Assembly (NCBI GenBank): GCA_018056765.1
Contig: JAGPFA010000001.1
Coordinates: forward strand, 1 to 64,000
Direction of reading: 5' to 3'
Origin: Syntrophaceae bacterium
GTDB taxonomy: Bacteria > Desulfobacterota > Syntrophia > Syntrophales > Smithellaceae
DNA length: 64,000 bases
In this document: positions 52,547 through 61,095 of the stretch, piece after piece
Position numbering within the stretch: the first letter of the stretch is position 1
Layout of the letters: each line of letters opens with the position of its first letter
Made by a program: the position numbers and the translations under genes
Notes under the pieces: generated by a model
Seen by the model: the letters and a program-made list of their open reading frames with translations, nothing else
Databases searched by the model: none
What the model was told of the DNA's origin: nothing

Positions 52547-54529
52547 TTAAAATCTTTCCGCTAGAATTTGTTCTATCTTGTCCACAATGGCGTTTAGCGC
52601 TGTTTTGTCCCGATCCGCCAATTTAATGTTTTTTGGTCTCTTGACCAATTTAAGTTTGGTTTTCAGGTCATCCGGTTTTTCCAGAAGCACAAGTCTTCCC
52701 ACATCCGATAGATAACGATCTACGGCGCCGATGGTTCCCCGGAAAATACTGTAAACAGGCACGTCCAGGGCCGCTGCCTCACGGTTCATGGTGCCTCCGC
52801 CGCTTATCACAAGGTCTGAATACCACATAAGATCAAGGCCGTTGACTGCACGAGCGGGAATGATCACCCTGCCTGAAGAAATTGCCTGAGGCCATGTTTG
52901 ATTTATAAAATCCTTTTGATTGTTATTCCTCGGAAGCAGGATTATTTGTGTGTTTTCTTCCAGTAGAAATTTCATTGAAGCTTCAAACAGCTCTTCGCTG
53001 GCTTCACAAAAATAATGGGCTTCTGTTGCGGGTGGGCGTACCGTGACTACAACTTTGCTTTCATCAATATTGAGCTCATCTATGATTGAGTGATTGGGAG
53101 TATAGCTCACTACATAAACATCTTCTTTGATGCCGGGATATTGAGATATTCTGTCGGGTGACATTTTAAAAGAAGATCCTGAAATGACATCAGGAGTCAT
53201 TACATAATTCGGTTTTATGGATACGAGGCCACGGGCATGTTCATAATCAATCAGGACAAGTGACGGAATTCCTAATAATTTTGAAGCTACAAGTTGCGTT
53301 CTCGAGCCGTGTGAGACTGCAACGGAGGGTTTCTTTTTTATGATGAAAGGGAGCATTTCCGTGGTTCTTATAAGAGTTCCCGCAACCTTCATGAGCTTGT
53401 TCTTACCGTAATGATGACCGATTTTTGTATATTTCATGCCGTAGCGTTCAGCCATGTCAAGAACCTGGTAGGCATCACGTGCCGTGACAACACATTCGTA
53501 ACCACGTTTCTCGAGCTCGGCAATGATTGGCTGGAAAAAAGGGATATGCGGAGTATTGTCAAGGTCAATCCAGACCTTATTCCTGCCGGGAGATTTCTGA
53601 TTGAATTTTGTCATGTCGTTATTACCAAGCCTTGTTTTCCAGAGGCGTGACATTTCTTTGGGAAGCACTTGCCAGTATTGCCCCTCATATTTGGTTTTTA
53701 TGTAACCGAGAAGCTCTTCGTAAAGATTATAAGGATATTTTTCATAGTGCCCTGTATGGTGAAAATCCATGTAGTCGGAATGAGTGATAAACAGAGCCAT
53801 GCCACCATGTTGAGCGATCCAGTCGAGCTTTTTCTTCCAGATGTCAATACCTTTTTCCTGCAAAAGAATAAACAGAAGAAAGTCCTGGGGAAGGGTGTAA
53901 GGCAGTTCCACATATCCCGGTCGCCCATTTTTACCCTGTACCCAGAAAGGAAAAATTGTGCCGACACCGTCGGGTTGCGGCTCGAAAGGGTCAGTATCGA
54001 AGGTGGAAGCGTCATATTCGATATCCAAAGAGTGAAGCATATCCAGGTTATGGTACATACTCGGCGCCCGGAAGCCGACGGCATTCCACTCTTTTAAATA
54101 GCGATTAATTTTCGGGGCTAGTTTTTGAAAGTGTGCTTCAGATTTAAACTGGTTTTCATGGTTGATGCCGTGTACGCCGACTTCAAAGCCCCTGTTTTGC
54201 AAATTACGGATTAAGTCTTTTGAAATATTGAAATCTTCTGCCACGAAGTTGAAAGAAGAGCGAAATCCAAGGCCTTCTTCTAATTTTGCCAGTGGAAGGA
54301 CCGTGTCGTGTCCTTCTTTTGTGTCAACGTCATGGGTAAGAACGAGGGCGAATTTTTTACCATCCGGCCAGCCCTGCCACCCTGCAGGTGGTTTTGCCGA
54401 TGATGGGTCGATTGGCCAAACATCTTTATATGAGCCCAGCCTTGCACGAACGAACATCCTGCGCAAGGCGATCTGTATGCGTCTGGGTATGAAGGGCTTC
54501 AGGGCGGAAAAGAGGTTGACATGCAACAT
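52547..54529 (-). CDS. Two-domain fusion: polysaccharide deacetylase plus DUF354 glycosyltransferase-like domain
   Basis: 660 residues. Residues ~50-300 are a NodB-like deacetylase (VLTHDVDTKEGHD as motif 1, EVGVHGINHEN with the metal His, VGFRAPSMYHNLD as motif 3, FITHSDYMDFHHTGHY). Residues ~320-660 belong to DUF354, a GT-B-like fold: VWIDLDNTPHIPFFQPII, HGSRTQLVASKLLGIPS, then ISGGGTMNREAAALDVPVYS near the end. The linker is short and there is no internal stop. Fusion suggests deacetylation is coupled to transfer of a nearby sugar. It is adjacent to wecB (TAAATG). Confidence 0.88.
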   Translation of the reverse strand: MLHVNLFSALKPFIPRRIQIALRRMFVRARLGSYKDVWPIDPSSAKPPAGWQGWPDGKKFALVLTHDVDTKEGHDTVLPLAKLEEGLGFRSSFNFVAEDFNISKDLIRNLQNRGFEVGVHGINHENQFKSEAHFQKLAPKINRYLKEWNAVGFRAPSMYHNLDMLHSLDIEYDASTFDTDPFEPQPDGVGTIFPFWVQGKNGRPGYVELPYTLPQDFLLFILLQEKGIDIWKKKLDWIAQHGGMALFITHSDYMDFHHTGHYEKYPYNLYEELLGYIKTKYEGQYWQVLPKEMSRLWKTRLGNNDMTKFNQKSPGRNKVWIDLDNTPHIPFFQPIIAELEKRGYECVVTARDAYQVLDMAERYGMKYTKIGHHYGKNKLMKVAGTLIRTTEMLPFIIKKKPSVAVSHGSRTQLVASKLLGIPSLVLIDYEHARGLVSIKPNYVMTPDVISGSSFKMSPDRISQYPGIKEDVYVVSYTPNHSIIDELNIDESKVVVTVRPPATEAHYFCEASEELFEASMKFLLEENTQIILLPRNNNQKDFINQTWPQAISSGRVIIPARAVNGLDLMWYSDLVISGGGTMNREAAALDVPVYSIFRGTIGAVDRYLSDVGRLVLLEKPDDLKTKLKLVKRPKNIKLADRDKTALNAIVDKIEQILAERF

Positions 54530-54544
54530 TTAAAATATCCGGGA

Positions 54545-54905
54545 TTATGGTTGATGGAAGCCTTCCTCTTTTGTCCCCCTTGGGAGGGGGCAGGGGGGAG
54601 GATGGGAAACGAGGATACAGGAGACAGAAGACAGGAGATAATTTCAAGCCGTTGCTTCCAATATGCAAAACATCCACCCCCGGCCTGCTGAAGCAGGCCA
54701 CCCCCGCCAGCGGTGGACAGTAGGGATGCGCTTTCGCGCGGTTTTGTTAAAGTGTTGTTTACTCCTGGCCATCCACCCCCGGCCCTTCGAGCCACCCCCG
54801 CCAGCGGTGGACAGTAGGGATGCGCTTTCGCGCGGTTTTGTTAAAGTGTTATGTCCACCCCCGGCCTGCTAAAGCAGGCCACCCCCGCCGGCGGGGGACA
54901 ATAGA
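54545..54905. repeat. Mosaic of dispersed repeats (A, C, F, G; inverted)
   Basis: Family C (CCCCCTTGGGAGGGGGCAGG), the AAGCCGTTGCTTCCAATATG composite piece, family A hairpins (CCACCCCCGGCCTGCTGAAG), and three G pieces (GATGCGCTTTCGCGCGGTTTTG...AAAGTGTT), which link hairpins at a near-constant spacing of about 70 bases. No gene is supported. Confidence 0.85.
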
Positions 54906-54927
54906 TGTTGTTTTAATGATGTGGTGG

Positions 54928-55935
54928 TTATGGTTTGCCGCCTCCGTCGCCGATTTCAGTAACTTCATCTACAAGCAAAGGTGGAAGGTGCAGATAATTT
55001 GTGGTGGCTCTTTTTTGATCGATGTCTTTGAAAACTCTTTCCACTTCTTCAGGTGTCAGCCCGGTTACCTCGGCGGTTTGTTCTTTGGAAATGGCGTTGT
55101 TTTTGGCATACAGGCACAGATCCATTTTGTCATAGGGAAGGGCAAAGTAAAATTCATCCTGCCCCTGCGACAATGAGTATGTATCGGTGGTCGGTTTACG
55201 AAGCCGTATTGCATCGGGAATTCCCAGATATTCCGCCAGTTCGAAAACTTGAGTTTTGTATAGATGGGCAATGGGTTTCACATCGGCCGCGCCGTCACCC
55301 AGCTTTACAAAAAATCCCTGATCGTATTCCAGGCGGTTGGGGGTTCCGGTAGTCGCATAATTCAGGCGGTCGGCATGATAATACTCCATCATTTTACGGA
55401 TGCGTTGTTTAAAGTTGGTTGCCGCAAGTATTTCCAGGTATGGCTTGAGAGGCAGTCTTTGCTTGATCTGTTTTCCCTGCGGTGATTGCGCGACAATGGA
55501 ATAATAGGAAATTGTCGTTTGGCGAACGATATCCGGAAGGACAATTTTTGATTTCCAGCCCGCTCCGTATTCCGGGATGACCGACCTGACGGCGTTATCG
55601 TATTTATCATAAAATCCTACCGCTTCAAGGATGCCCGATATATCTGTCAGGACTGTTTCCACTTCCAGGTGCCGGGCAAGCATTGAGGATAGTGTTGCAG
55701 TGTCGGAAGACGAGTGCTTTTCCGGCATTTGTATTGTAAAGACACGTTCCTTGCCGATGGCCCGTACACAAAGTGCGGCGGTCACGCTGCTGTCGATCCC
55801 GCCGGAGATGGCCACGACGAAACCTCTTCTTTTTAACTTATCGCGTAGCAGCTCTCTGAGCCGGGAGGTAATGCGGAAGGTTTCCTTTTCACAATCCAAC
55901 TTTAAAACGTCAGCACTGAAAAATTTTGTTGTCAT
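54928..55935 (-). CDS. nadE: NH3-dependent NAD synthetase (NadE-like)
   Basis: 335 residues from ATG 55935, one base after the asparagine-synthase stop (TGAAATGA). The PP-loop is ISGGIDSSVTAAL, followed by LEILAATNFKQRIRKMM, YDQGFFVKLGDGAADVKPIAHLYKTQ and RKPTTDTYSLSQGQDEFYF, all in the order of the NadE ligase. There is no nitrilase domain. Proteins of this type accompany exosortase-associated asparagine synthases and may amidate a different carboxylate, so the name rests on fold and motifs. Confidence 0.85.
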   Translation of the reverse strand: MTTKFFSADVLKLDCEKETFRITSRLRELLRDKLKRRGFVVAISGGIDSSVTAALCVRAIGKERVFTIQMPEKHSSSDTATLSSMLARHLEVETVLTDISGILEAVGFYDKYDNAVRSVIPEYGAGWKSKIVLPDIVRQTTISYYSIVAQSPQGKQIKQRLPLKPYLEILAATNFKQRIRKMMEYYHADRLNYATTGTPNRLEYDQGFFVKLGDGAADVKPIAHLYKTQVFELAEYLGIPDAIRLRKPTTDTYSLSQGQDEFYFALPYDKMDLCLYAKNNAISKEQTAEVTGLTPEEVERVFKDIDQKRATTNYLHLPPLLVDEVTEIGDGGGKP

Positions 55936-55936
55936 T

Positions 55937-57913
55937 TCATATATCCCTCTTGTCAATAATTGTTGCGGGGTGAATGGTTTTATTTATCGTTACGCGCCGG
56001 TTTTGGACAAAATGATAATCCAGAAGCTGGCTCGAATATATTCCTGTCAGAGCCATGGCATCGACTTCAGAAACATTTTTGTTAGAAGTGATTTTTTTTA
56101 AAAGATGCTGCACTTTTACCGGATTGAAAAATCCGCTTTGCCCTAAAGACTCCACCGAAAGATGGAAATAAATATCGTCACGTGCGGAAGATGAGCACAA
56201 TGATTGGTGGACCGGCGCACGATAAGGGTGCTTGGTGCGCCCGACGATCGTATCCGGCAAGATGCCTTTGAAATATTTTTTGAGCAGATATTTTTCTTTA
56301 ATCCCCAGAATTTTCCAGACTGGCGGAACTTTGGCCATAAACTCAACCAGACGATGATCAAGGAAGGGAAGGCGCATCTCCAGCCCATGTGGCATGGCCG
56401 AGCGGTCACCCTGCGATGAGAGCAGGTAATTCGTCATAAAAATGATCATTTCCAGATATTGCGCTTTGGCCAGACAATCTCTTTTGGAAAATCCATCCGG
56501 TAAAAAAGAGGCAAGGTCTTCATAGACATTGTACTCGCCTATGGAGGCGCGCAGCTTGTCGGAAAAAAATATTTTGCTGCGGCTGGTGTTCCCCCATCTG
56601 ATTGAGTGAGAATAAAATTGGTCCTGTCCATCGTCGGGTGTTGCACCGAAAAAAAGAGCCAGAGATTTTTTGGCGCGCTCATTTTTGAAAATGTCAGGAT
56701 AAAGATGCTCAAACGGTAACCTTCGGCAAGACGATTGCGGTTGGCGCGCCAGGAAACGGCGTAGAAGAGCTTCTTTGAAAATATCGTAGCCGCCGAACAC
56801 TTCATCAGAGCCCTCGCCGGTCAGAACTGATTTAATACCTTTTTTGCGGGTAAAATCAGACAACAAAAATAATGGTGCTGCGGCTGTTCGCAAGAGTGGT
56901 TTTTCCGCATACAGGATCTGTTGGGCAAAGGCCCGGGCGATGTCATCATTGGAAGCGTTTAGTTCTGCGTGCTTGACGTTCAGGAAGGACGACATCTGGT
57001 TTTGGTAAACACCTTCATCGAAATCCTGCTCTTCAAATCGAACGCCGAAAGTATGCAGGTCGGAATTAAAGTGTTGTGCCACCAAAGCGCAGATGCCGGA
57101 TGAATCGAGCCCTCCGCTCAAATAGGCCCCCACCTGAACGTCAGAGCGCAGCCGTAACCGGATGGCATCTTTGAGGAGCTCTCCTGCCTGCGCGGCCAGC
57201 TCACGGGGGTCTTCCTTCAGGTGGTCTTCATGGGGGCAATATGGGATGTCCCAATATTTCTTTTCCGCGAAGGAATCGGCTGAAACAATGGCAAAATGCC
57301 CCGGCCTTAATTCTGAGACATTTTGAAATGCAGTACTTCCGGGCAGGGGCGCCCACATGGTGAATATCTGTTCAAGAGCCAGCGGGTCCAGTGCCCGAGG
57401 TATCTCGCCAGTGGCGAAGATGGATTTAATTTCCGATCCGAAATAGAAGTTTTTTTCGTGAAATGTATAATGCAGGGGCTGGACGCCGAATCGGTCGCGG
57501 GCCAGAATTAATATTTTCTTTTTTGTGTCCCACAGTGCAAAAGCGAATTGTCCGTTGAGGCGCAAAAGAAGTTCCATACCAAGTTGTTCATACAAATGAA
57601 CAATGACTTCCGTATCGTACAGTGTATAAAATTTATGTCCGGACCCTTCCAACTCGTTTCGCAATTCCTGGTAGTTGAAGATCGCTCCCGCACATACAAG
57701 CCATAGAGTTTGCTCTTCATTATAGATCGGTTGGTTGCCAGTTTGTGTGTCGATTGTACTTAACCGATTGTGCCCGAGTGCGACATAGTTGTCCAGATAC
57801 ATGCCGGATCCATAGGGACCGCGATGCTGGATGGCAGACATCATAGCCAGCAGATGCTCAGATGCATCAGGGATGCTCTGGGTAAAATATGTAAAACCTG
57901 CGATGCCACTCAT
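55937..57913 (-). CDS. asnB: Asparagine synthase-type amidotransferase with Ser in place of Cys2
   Basis: 658 residues. The N-terminal domain is a class II GATase (GFTYFTQSIPD, HRGPYGSGMYL, HNRLSTIDTQTGNQPI, DTEVIVHLYEQLG), but the first residues are MSGIAGF, whereas the family has MCGI. The synthetase domain follows: GAYLSGGLDSSGICALV PP-loop, TGEGSDEVFGGYD, and PYRAPV near the end. Without Cys2, glutamine cannot form the thioester, so ammonia or another nucleophile is expected. The gene is close to the exosortase-amidotransferase family. The codon is AGT (TGT in the family), one base away. Confidence 0.9.
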   Translation of the reverse strand: MSGIAGFTYFTQSIPDASEHLLAMMSAIQHRGPYGSGMYLDNYVALGHNRLSTIDTQTGNQPIYNEEQTLWLVCAGAIFNYQELRNELEGSGHKFYTLYDTEVIVHLYEQLGMELLLRLNGQFAFALWDTKKKILILARDRFGVQPLHYTFHEKNFYFGSEIKSIFATGEIPRALDPLALEQIFTMWAPLPGSTAFQNVSELRPGHFAIVSADSFAEKKYWDIPYCPHEDHLKEDPRELAAQAGELLKDAIRLRLRSDVQVGAYLSGGLDSSGICALVAQHFNSDLHTFGVRFEEQDFDEGVYQNQMSSFLNVKHAELNASNDDIARAFAQQILYAEKPLLRTAAAPLFLLSDFTRKKGIKSVLTGEGSDEVFGGYDIFKEALLRRFLARQPQSSCRRLPFEHLYPDIFKNERAKKSLALFFGATPDDGQDQFYSHSIRWGNTSRSKIFFSDKLRASIGEYNVYEDLASFLPDGFSKRDCLAKAQYLEMIIFMTNYLLSSQGDRSAMPHGLEMRLPFLDHRLVEFMAKVPPVWKILGIKEKYLLKKYFKGILPDTIVGRTKHPYRAPVHQSLCSSSARDDIYFHLSVESLGQSGFFNPVKVQHLLKKITSNKNVSEVDAMALTGIYSSQLLDYHFVQNRRVTINKTIHPATIIDKRDI

Positions 57914-57949
57914 TTTGATTAACCGTCGTTTTTGTCTTCTGTTGGGCGT

Positions 57950-58065
57950 GGGACGGTATCGTCATACCGGCGAAGGCCGGTATCCAGAAAATAATGAAGC
58001 CTTCCTTTCATGTCCACCGCTGGCGGGGGTGGCGCGAAGCGACGGGGGTGGATTTCTCCAATTGT
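57950..58065. repeat. Dispersed repeats B and A at the 3' end of the DUF559 gene
   Basis: CATACCGGCGAAGGCCGGTAT (a hairpin) and CCACCGCTGGCGGGGGTGG. The A piece provides the final ~14 codons of the DUF559 gene. Confidence 0.8.
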
Positions 58066-58427
58066 TCTATGATTGCAGTAAGGCGAACTTCTACCCCGCT
58101 TATATTGTTTAAGACTTCCTCATCTGTGAAACGCACAACTTTAAAACCGTTCTTTTCCAGAACTTGTTGTCGTCGTATATCCTTTAAAACGGTGGTTTCT
58201 GTGTCATGTGTAATGCCATCGACTTCTATGATCAGCATCAAATCTTTGCATAAAAAGTCCGCAATATAATTCAAAACAGGTCTTTGCCTGCGAAACTGGT
58301 ATCCCTTAAGTTGTTTCTTTCTTAGGACATATTTCCATAAGCTGGCTTCGGCTTTTGTCATGTTTTTTCTCAACGCTGAGGCAAGGGGTTGAAGGTTTTT
58401 ATTGTAGCCGAAGTTGTTATGGTTCAT
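58008..58427 (-). CDS. DUF559 endonuclease-like protein with repeat-derived tail
   Basis: 139 residues from ATG 58427 (MNHNNFGYNK). PD-(D/E)xK-type fold: RKNMTKAEASLWKYVLRKKQ, FRRQRPVLNYIADFLCKDLMLIIEVDG carries the D...ExD core, RRQQVLEKNGFKVVRFTDEEV follows. This is the DUF559/Vsr-like family often next to repeats. The last residues STPVASRHPRQRWT are encoded by a family A repeat, so the original C-terminus was replaced. Function unknown; the family includes putative single-strand or mismatch nucleases. Confidence 0.85.
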   Translation of the reverse strand: MNHNNFGYNKNLQPLASALRKNMTKAEASLWKYVLRKKQLKGYQFRRQRPVLNYIADFLCKDLMLIIEVDGITHDTETTVLKDIRRQQVLEKNGFKVVRFTDEEVLNNISGVEVRLTAIIEQLEKSTPVASRHPRQRWT

Positions 58428-58434
58428 CTGTGTG

Positions 58435-58570
58435 TCCACCCCCGGACATCCACCCCCGGCCTGCTGAAGCAGGCCACCCCCGCCAGCCCCCCCTTCGACA
58501 GGCTCAGGGCGGGCTTCGACAGGCTCAGGGCAGGCTTCGACAGGCTCAGGGTGAATGGGGGGATTTAAGG
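58435..58570. repeat. Dispersed repeats A and D
   Basis: CCACCCCCGGCCTGCTGAAG (A) and three consecutive CTTCGACAGGCTCAGG units (D) spaced 22 bases. The D units here are a short tandem array, unlike the single copies elsewhere. Confidence 0.85.
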
Positions 58571-58575
58571 TGCGT

Positions 58576-58821
58576 TTAAGCAGACTGTTTCCTTTTCAGG
58601 AATGCATCTATGTTGTCCAAACTGTCCAGGTTTTCCGGCAGCAGCTCGTCATCGTTTATTTTAATACCGAATGTTTCTTCAAGGAAGGTGATGACTTCCA
58701 GCATGCCGGTTGAGTCAATAATATGTTCTTCCAGAAAGGAAGTGTCGTTTTTCAGTGATGTGTCGTCGCCGAACAGAAAGTTCTCCACAATAAACGCTTT
58801 AACTTTTTCAATGTTGCTCAT
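58576..58821 (-). CDS. Acyl carrier protein (second carrier)
   Basis: 81 residues from ATG 58821 (AAAGGA 8 bases upstream). EEHIIDSTGMLEVITFLEE includes the phosphopantetheine serine in DSTGMLE near 38. Acidic, four-helix. It overlaps the 3' end of the AMP ligase gene by 14 bases, so translation is coupled. It differs clearly from the carrier at 38735. Confidence 0.92.
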   Translation of the reverse strand: MSNIEKVKAFIVENFLFGDDTSLKNDTSFLEEHIIDSTGMLEVITFLEETFGIKINDDELLPENLDSLDNIDAFLKRKQSA

Positions 58822-60430
58822 GATCTGATCCTTTGTTGTTTTTTTTATGTTGAGCAGCATCATTGCTGTTTTCTTTGGCAATCAGTTCCATGCAGGCGTT
58901 TTTGTCTATTTTCCCGCTGATTTTTTTAGGCAGCGAAGGGGCCAAGAGCATGGTTTGCGGCATTTTATACTTGGGCATCGTCCGCGTGCATACTGACAAA
59001 ATATCCTGCACATCAGTTTGCTTATTTGCCGCGACAACCACCGCAACAAGTTTATTGCCAAGCATGGCATCGGGGATGCCGGTGACGAACGCCTCTACGA
59101 CAAGCCCCGTTTCCAATATGAGATCTTCTATTTCCTGGGTGTTTATTCTGTTTCCCCCGACTTTGAGCTGGTTGTCTTTTCTGCCTTTTATATAGATAAA
59201 TCCGTCTTCGTCGATGTATCCGAGATCTCCTGTGTGGTAACCCATCTCATCGAGAACCTCCGATGTAGCTTCAGGGTTGTTCCAGTAGCCACGCATAATG
59301 CCCGGACCGCTGGCCACAAGTTCACCTTCGACGCCTGCCGGAACCGGTTTGCCATCGTCATCAACAATTTGGATTGTTGTATCCAAAACCGGTTTACCCA
59401 CGGAATCCATTTTGGCCTCATAAAAACGCGGATCCAGGTACGTCAATCTGGCCGAAGCCTCGGTTGCCCCATACATGATAAATATTTTCGTGTGTTCGGG
59501 CAGAACATTGCGCAGGGCGACTTTTATGGCTTTACTCATATGCCCGCCTGCCTGTGAGCAGTATCGCAAATGGGGAAGCTGGTCGCGGTAGCTCGCCAGT
59601 GGTGAGCGGTGCAGCAAAAAAGCGTATGTGGAGGGAACTCCGGAAAAACCGGTAACTTTTTCTTCGGACATTTGTTTGAGCACGGTGGCCGGGTAAAGGA
59701 AGGTGTTGTTTATAACCACCGTTCCCCCTATGGCGAAATGGGTGTTTAGCAGAGATTTACCCATTACATAAAAAAATGGGAGCACAACCATCTGGATGTC
59801 CGCATCGGTCAGCTCAAGTGAGGCGCAGATCGCACGAGTATTGGAAACGATGTTTCGATGTGAGAGGACAACGCCTTTGGGGTTTCCGGTGGAGCCGGAA
59901 GTATATATGATGCTGGCCGGTGCTTCATTTTCTACGACTACTTCCGGAGGCGATGTTTTGTTTGACAAGACAGCCTCATCCCAGTTTATCGTCGGAATGC
60001 CGAAGTCCTTTTGCCCTGTTTTGGGGTTGAAAAGGATGATGCTGCCTATGTCTGTATCCGCGAAGTTGAAATCATTTAAGACACGGTAAAAGCCTGATGA
60101 ACTGATAAGGATTTTCGCGCCTGTGTCTTGGATAAGCCACCCGAGACTCGCTGGCTTAATATCCGTATTGACCGGCACTGCCACTGCTCCGGATTTCATA
60201 ATACCGTAATAGCTGATTACATATTCGGGACGGTTTTCTAAAAGAAGAAGGACCCGGTCACCTGTCTTTGCTCCCATCTCAAGCAACTTCCAGGCAAGTG
60301 CATTGGCGCTATTGTCGATTTCCCGATAGGTGAGACGTTGCTTTTGAAAAATTACTGCCTCTTTCTCAGGGAAGCGCTGAGCGCTGTGTTCAAGGAATTG
60401 ATGAACAAAAAGAGTTTTATCTGGATTCAT
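58808..60430 (-). CDS. AMP-dependent acyl-CoA/ACP synthetase (second ligase)
   Basis: 540 residues of the ANL superfamily. SIIYTSGSTGNPKGVVLSHRN P-loop near 175, IMYGATEASARLTYL, GYHTGDLGYIDEDGFIYIKGRKDNQLKVGG hinge, and KKISGKIDKNA with the catalytic lysine near 508. It activates a carboxylate for the co-transcribed carrier. The C-terminal extension reaches into the ACP reading frame. No MBOAT lies next to this pair, so its product probably feeds another transferase, perhaps the LbH or FemAB protein nearby. Confidence 0.92.
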   Translation of the reverse strand: MNPDKTLFVHQFLEHSAQRFPEKEAVIFQKQRLTYREIDNSANALAWKLLEMGAKTGDRVLLLLENRPEYVISYYGIMKSGAVAVPVNTDIKPASLGWLIQDTGAKILISSSGFYRVLNDFNFADTDIGSIILFNPKTGQKDFGIPTINWDEAVLSNKTSPPEVVVENEAPASIIYTSGSTGNPKGVVLSHRNIVSNTRAICASLELTDADIQMVVLPFFYVMGKSLLNTHFAIGGTVVINNTFLYPATVLKQMSEEKVTGFSGVPSTYAFLLHRSPLASYRDQLPHLRYCSQAGGHMSKAIKVALRNVLPEHTKIFIMYGATEASARLTYLDPRFYEAKMDSVGKPVLDTTIQIVDDDGKPVPAGVEGELVASGPGIMRGYWNNPEATSEVLDEMGYHTGDLGYIDEDGFIYIKGRKDNQLKVGGNRINTQEIEDLILETGLVVEAFVTGIPDAMLGNKLVAVVVAANKQTDVQDILSVCTRTMPKYKMPQTMLLAPSLPKKISGKIDKNACMELIAKENSNDAAQHKKNNKGSDHEQH

Positions 60431-60469
60431 GGTTTTGTGGTCTTTGAAATGGGTGTGTTTTTCCTTTTT

Positions 60470-61075
60470 TGTCCCCCTTTGGAGGGGGCGCAGGGGGAGG
60501 ATGGGAAGCCGAAGTTAACAAGTCCACCCCCGACCCGCTGAAGCGGGCCACCCCCGCCGGCGGGGGACATTGGGGATGCGCGTCGCGCCGTTTTGTTAAA
60601 GTGTTATGTCCACCCCCGGCCCCCTTCGACAGGCTCAGGGCAGGCTTCGACAGGCTCAGGGTGAACGGGGGGATTAGTGGTATGCGCTTCGCGCCGTTTT
60701 GTTAAAGTGTTATGTCCACTCCTGCTGGCGTGGGACGGTATCGTCATACCGGCGAAGGCCTGACCGCGCGAAATCGGCGGGTCGGTATCCAGAAAATAAT
60801 GAAGCCTTCCTTTTTTGCCCCCCTTCGGAGGGGGCTGAGGGGGAGGAAGGGAAACGAGGATATAGAAGACAGGAGGCAGGAGGCAGGAGACAATTTCAAG
60901 CCGCTGCTTCCAATGTGCAAAACATCCACCCCCGGCCTGCTGATGCAGGCCACCCCCGCCGGCGGGGGACATTGGGTATGCGCTTCGCGCCGTTTTGTCA
61001 AAGTGTTATGTCCATCCCCGGCCTGCTGATGCAGGCCACCCCCGCCGGCGGGGGACAATAGGGATGCGCGTCGCG
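60470..61075. repeat. Long mosaic of dispersed repeats (A, B, C, D, F, G)
   Basis: Contains C (CCCCCTTTGGAGGGGGCGCA), A with CCCGCTGAAGCGGG, two GATGCGC...TTTTGTTAAAGTGTTATGTCC units (G), a double D unit, B (GTCATACCGGCGAAGGCC), and AGGAGGCAGGAGGCAGGAG, the inverted heptamer microsatellite (two to three copies) next to AATTTCAAGCCGCTGCTTCC. No gene is supported. Confidence 0.85.
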
Positions 61076-61095
61076 TCACCTTTTACCGGCGGTTC

